Shown in pieces: positions 10,870 to 21,341 of a DNA stretch of 64,000 nucleotides. The DNA is from Eudorina sp. 2006-703-Eu-15 (Eukaryota; Chlorophyta; Chlorophyceae; Chlamydomonadales; Volvocaceae): positions 877,501-941,500 of the forward strand of contig BDSI01000037.1 in the NCBI GenBank assembly GCA_003117195.1. Direction: 5' to 3'. Numbering within the stretch: the stretch's first letter is position 1; each line of letters opens with the position of its first letter. A program made the translations under genes and the position numbers. Below the pieces are notes generated by a model that worked only from the letters and a program-made list of their open reading frames with translations, was not told the origin of the DNA and did no database searches.

Positions 10870-12471
10870 TCACAAAAGGGCTGACACCCTCTGGAGTTCC
10901 GTTGCCCCCACCCAAGGGCCTAAAGGACCTGGTCGTGTGGGTAGACATGGAGTTCGCCAAGTGCATGGGAGGAAGTTCGGAAGGGAATCAGCGCATGGTC
11001 GTCAGATTACGTACGGCGAGGGCCTTGTGGGATGGCGTGGCCTGAGGCTCACTGGATGCGCTCTCGGTTGAGCTGTGGCGGGCAGGCGGTTGCGCCAAAT
11101 CGCGGCATGTTGAGGGCAGATGGTAGGAGCTGGGCCAGCGCTCAGTCGCCTTAGCAACGGCAATGACCAATTGGCCGAGGGACGACCTGTTGGAGTGGAT
11201 CATAGTCCCGAGGGCAGAGGCCCCTTGCGTCGGAGCAGCTAGTGGCTGACTTGCACACATTTAGAAAAAGCATGTAGTGGCGAATATAGAGATGTACCGC
11301 AGCATTTCTCGCTCTTCCCTCATTTGGTTAGTTTTTGTACCCGGATGTGTTGGTTCGCGCAACATGGCTGCCAGGCCTGGGTGTGTTGTGGGTTGCGGAC
11401 GCGGCGGCTCGAGCACGACCATAGGATGCGTCAGGGGGGTGTTTGCTTCTGGGTGTGAACGTTGTATACGGCTAATGGCCTGGATACGTTTGGTCTGAGA
11501 GACGACGCCCGACATAGTAGAAAACCGTTACAAGGTGGACCCGAGTTCCGACCGGGTGTTCCAACGTGCCCGACATGTCCGATCAGGACGACCAGGTGCG
11601 TTGCTGTTGATTACTCAGACTGCATATCCGTGTCAAGCTTTGCGACTGAGGGCGCCACGCGGCCATATTGTTGGCTTGGAGCGTTCCATACGCGTTTTTC
11701 AATCGCTGGCCTGGAAGAGGCCACGTGTAATCGGCGCGCACAGCTGTCCAAAGGGGACAAACCGCCTTCAGGCATGGTCGGGTGGTCGAGAGACGACTTT
11801 TGAGGCTCACAGCACGCCTTCCGCTTGTCGTCGATAGCATCTTAAGAGCGTTCGGCGACGACATGAGAAAGAAGACCGGCCCCCGCGACAGGAGCAACGT
11901 GGCCCTGAGCTCGAAGGCGTCTGCAGCTCTGATGAATGAACCTCTGATGAATGAACGTTACAACGGACCCCGAACACAGTGCCGACAAAGTTGCCAACAC
12001 AGTGTGCGGGGCCCTGCGGGGCGGACACGACAGTGATCAGGATCCAAGTGCTTCAGAGACGACTCGCGCAGGATCTGACTGACCAGCTGCGTTCATCCGC
12101 GCTGTCCAGCGTCCAGAGTACCTCACAGCAGCAGCGGGTGTTGAAAAGTGCCCCCTGGCTTTGTGGGGGCATTCATGACATCGCATCACCACCCATCCGT
12201 CCGTCGACAGCTCGAACGCAGCGGGCAGGCGGTGCTAGGCCGGCCAGGGCATCACGTCCATCACTTCGCGTCGCCTCCCCCGCACCGCTGGTGGCCCCGG
12301 GCCGCCTCCCTTGCCCATCCCAGCTCCTAGCCAGTACCCCACCGTCATTTCCTCGGCCTGCCTCGTCGGGCCCCGTCCCCCGCGCCCTCGTACTCATGTG
12401 GCCCGCCCCAACACGGTCTGACGCGGTCGCCCGTCCTCCACCAACCCGGCGCGCGTTCTCTGCGAGGCCGC
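10870..12471. other. Gene-free stretch downstream of small membrane ORFs and HAD gene
   Basis: No exon recognised. It contains one copy of a dispersed element (11521-11566) also found twice in the ACR intron near 44.1 and 44.65 kb, and a doubled GATGAATGAAC unit near 11934-11970 that recurs near 16855. TTACA at 11958-11962 (TGTAA on minus) could be the poly(A) signal of the HAD gene, about 510 bp past its stop; weak evidence. Confidence 0.5.
11521..11566 (+). repeat. Dispersed repeat element, copy 1
   Basis: Core GGACCCGAGTTCCGACCGGG followed by TGTTCCAACG, preceded by AACCGTTACAAGGT. Very similar sequence occurs at 44098-44133 on plus and 44630-44678 on minus. Confidence 0.6.
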
Positions 12472-15292
12472 TCATCGCAGGCTGTGCCACCGCAGGCTGC
12501 GCGTCTGGTGCAGCGCCGCCGCCACCGCCGCCGCCACGTCGTCCACCGCCACCCGGGCCGTGTCCACGTCGCAGTTGGGACCGGGGCCCTGGAACACACC
12601 TGCGTGCGTGTGTGGGAACCATACGCGGCATTCCAAGTGGGTTCGCCAGGCGGGGGGAAAGCACGTACCTGCTTCTTCAAGTCACGGAACCGCCGGTGGG
12701 CATGTGTAGCATGCGGGCGCATCCTCACTGACGGCTGGCGCGCATGGATGACTTCCCCCCAGCACCCAAACCAGCCAGGACCCAAACCACACAGCAAATC
12801 TTTCCCTCCGTGTCACGATGGCTATCAAGCGGGAAAGTGTATGGAACCAACCCTGCCAAAGCCCTGCCGCGCGGCCCTCTCCCGCCCCCTCCGTCCCCCC
12901 AGCCCCCACGCCCGCGCCCCCCCACACACACATACGTGCACGTACCCGTGCGCACCAGCACCGACACCCAGGGCGGTCCCGCCTGGTTGGCTCCCCGAAC
13001 GTCCGCCGCGGGGTTGTCTCCCACGGCGTAGATGCCGCTGAAGGGCAGCTGCCCCGGGGGCACCGCCGGAAGCTGGAGCCCCAGCCGACGGGCCTGGGCC
13101 AGCAGCAGCCGCTCCGCCAACCTGGTCAAGGGGACCCAGGGGGTCCCGAGGAGGCCGTAGGAAATTGGTAGACATATTCAAATGGCGCTGCTGCCATAGG
13201 GGGGGAGAAAGCGCCGCGGGGGCAGATTATCAGCCGTCGGTAACCACGTAGGTGTACCCCAGCCAGAGGAAATCCTGTGGCGCTTCGCAGAGCGCCCGCA
13301 TCGTCGGGATTTCCTTGCCATTTCGCGTGTCCCGCCCCGTCCCTAGTGGATACCCGAGGGGGGAGGTGCTTGGCTGTTCGCGCATCGTAACGCTGTGTGC
13401 GGTGTGATGACGCGACGCGGTACGGTGCAGTACAGTACGGTTGCTGTGCGTAATGGCCGACCGTTGGCGTGCTGGGCGGGGGAGCTGATGCTGACCTGTA
13501 GGGCTGTGGGTTGGGTTTGCCGTAGAACGTCACGTGGTGCGGCCGGGCGCCGCCGGTGAGACGGGCGTAGAGGGAGAGGACCATGTGGGCGAAGGCGCCC
13601 TGGCCGAAGCGGTTCTTCGGGAACTCGTTTGCCCACAGCAGGTCTGTCAGCGGGTGTCAGGCGGGGGGCGCTGTCTGTCAGCGGGTGTCAGGCGGGGGGC
13701 GCTGTCTGTCAGCGGGTGTCAGGCGGGGGGGCCCGCTGTCTTGAAATACATAAGGGGTTAAAAGGAAAAACAGCCCAGACACACCCAGCCCGGCAATCCC
13801 GGGCTCACCAACGGAAGCCAAGGGAAGGAGGGAGGAATGCAGCGAGCACTGGTACGACAGGGAAGCAGAGAGCTTGTGTGTGGGTTCGTGTGTGGGTTCG
13901 TGTGTGGGTTCGTGTGTGGGTTCGTGTGTGGGCTCCGAAACCAGGGCGGCCCGGCCGGACCTGGGCGTTGGCGGCACGTCCGCGACGGGGCAGTGGGAGC
14001 GGCCCGCCGCCACCGCGGCTGTGGTCAGTCTATGAGGAATTGAGGATGTCATGCCCGTGTCCCTGTGCCCAGGAGCATGCCCTGGCCTCGCTCCTGATGA
14101 GGAGCTGGTGGGCTGAGGAGCTCAGATGCAGTGAGCAGTCCGTCTGCTTCATTGATCCCTCCGCTCGGGGCAGACCGTGCACGGCATGACTCTGACGCAG
14201 GGAGCCCACCCAGGGACGCGACCCCACCCAGGGACCCCGCCCAGGGAGCCCACCCAGGGACGGGACCCCACCCAGGGACCCCGCCAGCCCTACCGGGATT
14301 CGAGAACACCAGTTTTACCTCCGGGTCACCTGCGCCACACGGTGGCAAGGGGGACACAAAGAACACATGGTCCGGGGCGTGTGCGCGAGCTGAAGCGCTG
14401 ACGGGGTGAGGGACGCGCCAAGCAAGGCCAGCGGTGCGGCCCCGCGCCAACAGATACGGTCGCTGGATGCCGCCGTCGCGGCGGGTTCGGTCCATGGCCT
14501 TGAGGACAGCCGCGTGACATCGTGGTTGACACGATGGCGACTCGAGGACCCCGCCGCCAGCACCACCAACCTCCCCCCCGCCCTTTGTAGACGGTCTTTG
14601 GTCAGCCAACGGTCTTTGGTCAGCCAACGGTCTTTGGTCAACCAACGGTCTTTGGTCAGACAACGGTCTTTGGTCAGCCAACGGTCTCTGGTCAGCCAAC
14701 GGTCTTTGGGCAGATAACGGTCTTTGGGCAGATAACGGTCTCTGGTCAGATAACGGTCTTTGGGCAGATAACGGTCTTTGGGCAGATAACGGTCTCTGGT
14801 CAGATAACGAGCTTGATTTCACCACAGTGATCCGACCCTTCTCCGCGGACCACCACTTGCACCCAGCCCGCACGGAGACCCACGGCTCACACGGGTCGGG
14901 CCCACGGGTCGGGCCCACCTGACGCCACCGCCGACGCCGCGCTCCGGGTGGGCACTCCCGCGCCCGTCAGCACGTCGCAGATCAGCTGCGCGTCACGGTA
15001 CCTGTACGGCCCCCCACCGGGGGGTACGGTATCGGGCATGGGGGTAAGGGGGAGGTATAAATTGAAAAAAGAAAGAAGCTCGAGACCCGAAACGAACCGA
15101 TGGGGGGGGTGCTGGGGGCGTGCGGACGCGCAGCTGACTACGTGACGGAAGCCAGGTCAGACCGGGAGCAGACAACACGTTGCGGGACAGGGCAGTCCAA
15201 ACGTCCGTGAGCGCCGAACCCCGCCTCCGAGAAACGACAGCTTCCCCGCTGGAATCATGCGGATGCGGATCCCAGTACGGGTTTCCTCGCTA

Positions 15293-15342
<50 letters not shown>

Positions 15343-18300
15343 GCTTCTCGCGGCTCAGTTATCGTTTACACACACCCCGCTCGGTAAGTATATTCGCACC
15401 TGGGCTGGGTCCCGCGGGTTCTATTTCTAAACACACCCTGCTCAGGTTTCCTTCAAAGCACCCCTTAATCTGGGCTGTTTTTCTTTTTAACCGCTTAACC
15501 GCCTAACCCCCCAGTGGACCCACCAGTCGTCCGGGTCCGTCATGACCAGCACCGTGTCGATCGGGTGAGCCTCCGTGGCCAGACCCAGGTCGCCCACCGG
15601 GCATCGCGTATCGGCGCCGGCGGACGCACCCGCCCCCGAACCAGATCCCGACTCCGACGCGACGCCCGCTCCTGCGCAGGCGCTGGTCGGGCTGGCGCCC
15701 GCGCCCACCGGGCCGGTGGCGGCGCCGCTGGCGGCGCCGTCGACCAACCGCGCCGACGCTGGCGATGGCGGCTCGCCCGCTTCTGCACCCCAAGTCACGG
15801 GTCAATCGATGTTCGGGCGTCCGTCAACAGTGGCAGTCCGGCGGAGGGGTGGCGCCTCACGCGGGTTGCCGCGTGACTGGGGTAATGGGGTGCAACCGAC
15901 CACCGACAGACGATTGTGCCTCGGTACGTCATGCCGACGCGATGCCGTACGCACCAGCGGCCCCGTGTGCTGTACAGGGGTGCTCGGGGGGCAGCAGGCG
16001 GTCTGACATCCCCATGGCCGGCCGATCAGAGAGGGCCGCGACAGGAGGACAGCACCAGCCGATTAGAATCTAGGCACGGCCCAACACACGCACCGGCTCC
16101 TTTCCTAAACACACACACCAGCTCGTCGGCAGCTGCGCGAGCTGCCGTGGATTGCACCCTCCACCGTCGAGGGACCGCACAGCGGACGGGGTGCGGTCAG
16201 TCAGCTGCGGACAGTAACCCGCAGCGTGTGCACCAGAGCGCACTCAACGGACCCACAGCACCACGCCCGAAGGTCAAGGGACCGCAGTAGCAGCCCTCCG
16301 TCGACGCAACGGGAGCATCTCCCCCCTTTCGGCTGATTTTATAACCCTCTCGGGCTGTTTCTTCTTAACCCCCTTGGGCGCCTTCCGTCCGGGTTCGCGC
16401 TTCGCATTTTGGGCTCGTTCTCATTTCTGGTTTGGGTTGAACGCCTTTGACCCCTCGGAACCTACCCACCTACCAGGAGGGTACGAGGTGAAGGGCGTGG
16501 CCGTGGGCATCGCCCGGCCCAGCTGCCTCGTGTGCAGCACTCGACGGAAGCCGTACGACCGGGCCACGTCCAGCACGTCGCCCCGGCCGGAGACCAGGAC
16601 TGGCCGCTCCGCCAGCTCCGGAACCAGATCCCGCATGGGCGTGTGGGACAGGATGACCTGGTCGTCGCGACGCAACAAAGACGGGCGGGGGGGGAGAGAG
16701 CTAGACTGGAAGCTGCAAGCTGGACACGCTGGGACCTGTCATGAGCAATTCTCAGCTGTGGCTTGGACAGGGAACAGGGAGAACCCCCTGATCGCGGTCG
16801 CACCCCGACCTGTCGACAGCGCTCGTGTACCTTGAATGAATGAATGAGTGAATGGATGAATGAATGAACGTTGCAGCGGACCTCTCGTGTGCCTAGTCCT
16901 CCCGCGGGTCGCTACGGGCCGGTCGCGTCGGCCGTGGGGACCCGCCGACGAGATGGCCCGCCGCGGAGCAGCCCACACACAGCAACGCGAGCGGGTCTCT
17001 CGCCAAGCACACCACAACGCGTGCTGTGGGTTATGTCACCGAGTTCTGGTCGTTCTGGGCTTGTTACCAGTCGTCATAACCCACCCGCCACAACCCGCTT
17101 CCGGTCAGAGCAACCCCGCCGGGCCGCAACCCCGCCGGACCGCAACCCCGCCGGGCCGCAACCCCGCCGGGCCGCCACCCCGCCGGACCGCAACCCCGCC
17201 GGGCCGCAACCCCGCCGGGCCGCAACCCCGCCGGGCCGCAACCCCGCCGGACCGCAACCCCGCCGGGCCGCAACCCCGCCGGACCGCAACCCCGCCGGAC
17301 CGCAACCCCGCCGGGCCGCAACCCCGCCGGGCCGCAACCCCACCGGGCCGCAACCCCGCCGGGCCGCCACCCCGCCGGGCCGCCACCCCGCCGGGCCGCC
17401 ACCCCGCCGGCCGCCCCCCCCCCCCCCCCCGCCGCACCCCGCCGGCCGCAACCCCGCCGGGCCGCAACCCCGCCGGGCCGCAACCCCGCCGGACCGCAAC
17501 CCCGCCGGCCGCAACCCCGCCGGCCGCACCCCGCCGGCCGCAACCCCGCCGGGCCGCAACCCCGCCGGCCGCAACCCCGCCGGGCCACAACCCCGCCGGA
17601 CCGCAACCCGCCGGGCCGCAACCCCGCCGGGCCGCAACCCGCCGGACCGCAACCCCGCCGGACCGCAACCCCGCCGGGCCGCAACCCCGCCGGGCCGCAA
17701 CCCCGCCGGGCCGCAACCCCGCCGGACCGCAACCCGCCGGGCCGCAACCCCGCCGGGCCGCAACCCCGCCGGGCCGCAACCCCGCCGGGCCGCAACCCCG
17801 CCGGGCCGCAACCCCGCCGGGCCGCAACCCCGCCGGGCCGCAACCCCGCCGGACCGCAACCCCGCCGGGCCGCAACCCCGCCGGGCCGCAACCCCGCCGG
17901 ACCGCAACCCCGCCGGGCCGCAACCCCGCCGGACCGCAACCCCGCCGGGCCGCAACCCCGCCGGGCCGCAACCCCGCCGGGCCGCAACCCCGCCGGGCCG
18001 CAACCCCGCCGGGCCGCAACCCCGCCGGGCCGCAACCCCGCCGGGCCGCAACCCCGCCGGACCGCAACCCCGCCGGGCCGCAACCCCGCCGGGCCGCAAC
18101 CCCGCCGGGCCGCAACCCCGCCGGACCGCAACCCCGCCGGGCCGCAACCCCGCCGGGCCGCAACCCCGCCGGGCCGCAACCCCGCCGGACCGCAGGGTAC
18201 TGTACCTGTTCAGGCGCCACCTCCACACCGAGCCAGTCGGACAGCTGCGCCGCCTTCCTCGCCTCGCACACGCCGCCGCCGTTGGTCATGAACACGACCG

Positions 18301-19422
18301 GGTGCCGCCAGCGTCCCTCGGGGGTCGTGAGCTGGGGGCCAGCCGGGGGGACCCGGGGTGTGGGTGCGGGAGGCCCGCGAAACGGCAGAGGCAGTCAGGG
18401 GGTGTGGGTTTGGGGTGGGTGCAGACAACAGCCCTGGTGTCCCCAGTGCCGGCTGCGGGCCTCTGCGCGCCTCTGCCCATTCCGGTGCGGCCCTCCTGCG
18501 CCTCGCCTCCTGGCGCCGGCGCCGGGCCCTGGAAGCTGGGCTCCAGGGGGGCGGGCGGGCTCCGAAGGGCTCCACGGGAAGATGAAGGATACCCGTCTGG
18601 CGGCCTTTGGGAAGCCGCAGCCAGGCGCAAGTACGGTACCGACCCACAGCGAGAGTGCTCAGCGATGGAGTGAGGGCGATGAAGGGCCACACGATGTCAA
18701 GCGCACCCAGCCACCTAACTAGCTAACCGTGCGCACGCACCTTTTTGACGGCCTCCAGCGCCTCCGGCAGTACCCGCTTGCCCCGTATCAGCACCTGGCG
18801 GCCGGGGGCCAAAGGGGACGGGGGAGCGACCGGGGGACCGCGCGCGGCGTGCGCCTCTGACAAAACGATTCGAGAAGGCGCGTTAATTAATACTCGCGCA
18901 GGCCATTCCAGGGGGATGTGATGTTATGTCACCAGGGCACACCAGGGCCTTGTCAGGGCCTTGTCAGGGCAGTTGTTCTTCCCGGCCACCGACGCAAACC
19001 CGCATCGCGCCGTCACGATGATTTTGGAAGCACCGTAAACTCTACCACCTCGATCAGGTGGTATCACACCCATGATATCCATCGCGGCTCGTTGCTCACT
19101 CCATCAATGTCAAAGGAGAATGCTGGTGGCCCGTGTGGGCAGGGGCTGCTCCAGGCGGAGGAAGAGGTGAAGCCGCAAGCTTGTTGCCGCCCGGCAAAGC
19201 GAGCGCCACCTGCTTGGGCTGCTGATGGCTGCTGCAGAAGCTGGAGCTCCTCAGACAGAGCAGCGGCGATCTGAGTTTGAGGCGGTGAAAGGGGGTTGGA
19301 CGGGCGGCGTTCGGGAGGGGGCGGGTTGAGCGTGACGGGAGTGTGTCAACGGCAGCAGCACGGGGAGAATGAGGCCGCACCCGCCGAAGAAGTTGTCGTC
19401 CATGACGGCGACCAGGAAGCAT
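12472..19422 (-). CDS. HDHD5: HAD-superfamily phosphatase, HDHD5/CECR5 family
   Basis: Complete gene, 456 residues in ten exons on minus: 19381-19422, 19100-19270, 18741-18794, 18206-18331, 16474-16657, 15524-15782, 14919-15001, 13496-13643, 12946-13121, 12472-12599 (457 codons, all phases consistent). The N-terminus MLPGRRHGRQLLRR is Arg-rich and without acidic residues, like a mitochondrial presequence. HAD motif I is FDIDGVLIRGKR (about residues 67-78, split between exons 2 and 3), motif II lies in VFMTNGGG, the family signature VILSHTPM follows, then VMTDPDDW, the Lys motif in YGKPNPQPYR, and motif IV in YAVGDNPAADVRGANQAG. This order matches the C2-capped HAD proteins of the CECR5 group, which lie in mitochondria in animals; the substrate is unknown. 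The exon at 15524-15782 carries a Gly/Ala-rich insertion of about 60 residues absent from typical members. Introns are packed with minisatellites. Start codons of this gene and the Deg gene lie 380 bp apart, head to head. Confidence 0.93.
13643..13735. repeat. 31-bp tandem repeat x3 carrying a 3' splice site
   Basis: Three copies of a 31-bp unit containing TCTGTCAGCGGGTGTCAGGC. The exon boundary at 13643/13644 lies inside the last (minus-strand) copy, so each copy carries the same CTGACAG acceptor sequence. Confidence 0.85.
13874..13932. repeat. 12-bp tandem repeat (GTGTGTGGGTTC)
   Basis: About five copies in HAD intron 7. Confidence 0.9.
14198..14285. repeat. 44-bp tandem duplication
   Basis: Two nearly identical copies of a unit built from CCCAGGGA subrepeats, in HAD intron 7. 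Confidence 0.8.
14587..14808. repeat. 18-bp minisatellite (CCAACGGTCTTTGGTCAG)
   Basis: About twelve copies with two interspersed variants (GTCAGCCAAC and GGCAGATAAC types) in HAD intron 7. The variants cluster into left and right halves. Confidence 0.9.
15295..15341. repeat. (CA)n microsatellite
   Basis: About 23 uninterrupted CA dinucleotides in HAD intron 6. Confidence 0.95.
17107..18195. repeat. 16-bp GC-rich minisatellite, about 67 copies
   Basis: Unit AACCCCGCCGGGCCGC, with a common G-to-A variant (GGACCGC) and a few 15-nt copies, filling most of HAD intron 4. A poly-C tract interrupts it near 17415-17430. Because 16 is not a multiple of 3 and the unit has no stop in any register, it creates long open frames on both strands that are not genes. 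Confidence 0.97.
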
Positions 19423-19802
19423 GTGAATATGTAAAATTTCCAGGTTTTTTTGGGGTGAAATTGTAAAACTGATTTGTGCCTTTGCGCAAACTCAGGGTTT
19501 GTGCGAGCACAGGGTTTCAGCGTGTAAATGGCAAAGTGAAATTTCTGGCACAAGTCACAATCCAATGAACAATCCTAAGCGAAGCAAGTTAAGGGATTGA
19601 CAATGGATCAGTAATACCAGTAGCGCCAAGTACGACATATGAATCTTTTCCGTCCTGACGATAACCAGTGCAGTTATCATTTGTTCTTATTGCCCAAGTC
19701 CTTTATTCGCGACGGCCATGCATCAGCGCTAGGAGGCCACCCTTGATTCTGCTCATTGTAATTCCAATAGTGCTGGCTTCGGGGCGCCGGGGCCCCGCTC
19801 TG
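19423..19802. promoter_or_regulatory. Shared upstream region of the HAD (-) and Deg (+) genes
   Basis: 380 bp between divergent start codons, with a markedly lower GC content than either coding side. The downstream part (about 19670-19802) stays open in the Deg frame without an ATG. No defined promoter element is obvious. Confidence 0.5.
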
Positions 19803-20716
19803 ATGGCCAGCAGCGCTGGTTTCGTGCATCTGACAGCTCGCTACTTCAAAACTGTTGGCCGTTGTCAAGGTCTGACCCTCCATCGGTTAGCCGCCAGCTT
19901 TCAAAGCCCGTTTCATCCCCAGCTGGGCGCGGCACAGTGTCGGCACCTAAGCGTCATGCCACTGCATCGCCTACTCGGCCAAGGCCAGGTACCGGGCCGC
20001 CTGGTCTCGGAAGCATCACACGCGTCACATCACTGTGCTCTGGTACGCCCCACCTGCAGCATCAACCCAGCTAGTGTACCACCTTTAGGCTTCTTCTCTG
20101 GCCCGCACTGCCACCTACCTTCTGGAAGCGGCGCCATCTCGCAGCCACAAGGGGGGGCTCCGACTGCTGCTCGGTCAGGGTCAGCGCGCGCGCCGTGGAG
20201 CCTCCGCGCCGGCACCGGCTTCGGCCTCACCCAGCCAGGCCTGGCCCCCAGCGCCTCACAACCAGACGCCAGTCCCATCACACCCCGGACCGGATCAGCA
20301 ACAGCCTTGGCAGCAGCAGCAGCAGCCCCAGCAGCAGCAGCAGCCCCAGCAGCATCCGGTTGTCGCCCTGTCCCTCCGTCGTCCAGTGCCGAGGACTGGC
20401 TCGTGGGCGGGCTGCCGGCAGTAGCCGCTCCGTCGCCTGCATGTGGGTCGGGCAGCAGCAGAAGAGCTCTGCCCGTAGCAGCGGCCGTAGCGGCTCCGCC
20501 GCCAGGGCCTTCCCCCGTGGGCTCTGATGGCAGCCGGGACGCGCTGGCGGGGCACTTGCCTGCCCCGCCGAGCGCGGCTCTGTGGCCCCCACTCTGGGGG
20601 GCACCGAAGAGGCGAAGACAGCATCCGGGGTGGGGACCCGCCGCGGCCTGCGCCTCCGCCAGCGGCGGTGCAGGCGCCGGCGGTGGCAGTAGCTGCGGAG
20701 GTGGCGGAACCGGCAC

Positions 20717-20754
<38 letters not shown>

Positions 20755-21310
20755 GCGTGCCTGAACCACCAGTGCTCTCTGCCGCGACATCGCCCTCCTC
20801 CCCCGCGACCCAACCGGCGCCGCCGCCTCGCACTGCCGCCGCTGCCGCTGCCGCCGTCGCAGCCGCGGCGCCGCCGGCGGCCGCCGCGGCAGCCACGGCC
20901 TTCACGCCCACTCGGTCGTACTCCCAGCACATCAAATCAGACCGGGCGCTGCTGGCGACGCTGAATGAGGAGCCGCGGCAGTACGCCCGCGGCATGGCTT
21001 CCGTACTCGACTCCATCATCAAGATCTATACCGTACACTCGCGCCCGAACTACACGCTGCCCTGGCAGAACCACCCCAAGCGCGAGTCCACGGGCACGGG
21101 GTTTGTCGTACACGACCGGCTGATCCTGACCAACGCACACGTGGTGGCGGACGCGACGTACGTGCTGGTCAAGCGACACGGCTCCGGAACCAAGTTCCGT
21201 GCGGGTGCGTGGCGGCGTGCATCGCTGTGTACCGCCGCGCGCGGGTGTGTCGATGGGCCGCGATGCGACCGGCGGCAGTAAGAGAGTCGGCGCACCCCTG
21301 GGTCCGTGTC

Positions 21311-21341
<31 letters not shown>

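Noticed and set aside
14587..14808. Regularly spaced direct repeats resembling a CRISPR array
   Set aside because: Units are contiguous 18-mers without spacers, in a eukaryotic intron; this is a minisatellite. The same applies to 13643-13735, 24866-25003 and 25760-25853.
16860..18722. 600-620-codon plus-strand ORFs and 370-396-codon minus-strand ORFs
   Set aside because: They are read-through of the 16-bp minisatellite in all frames, and lie in an intron with matching splice sites at 18206 and 16657.
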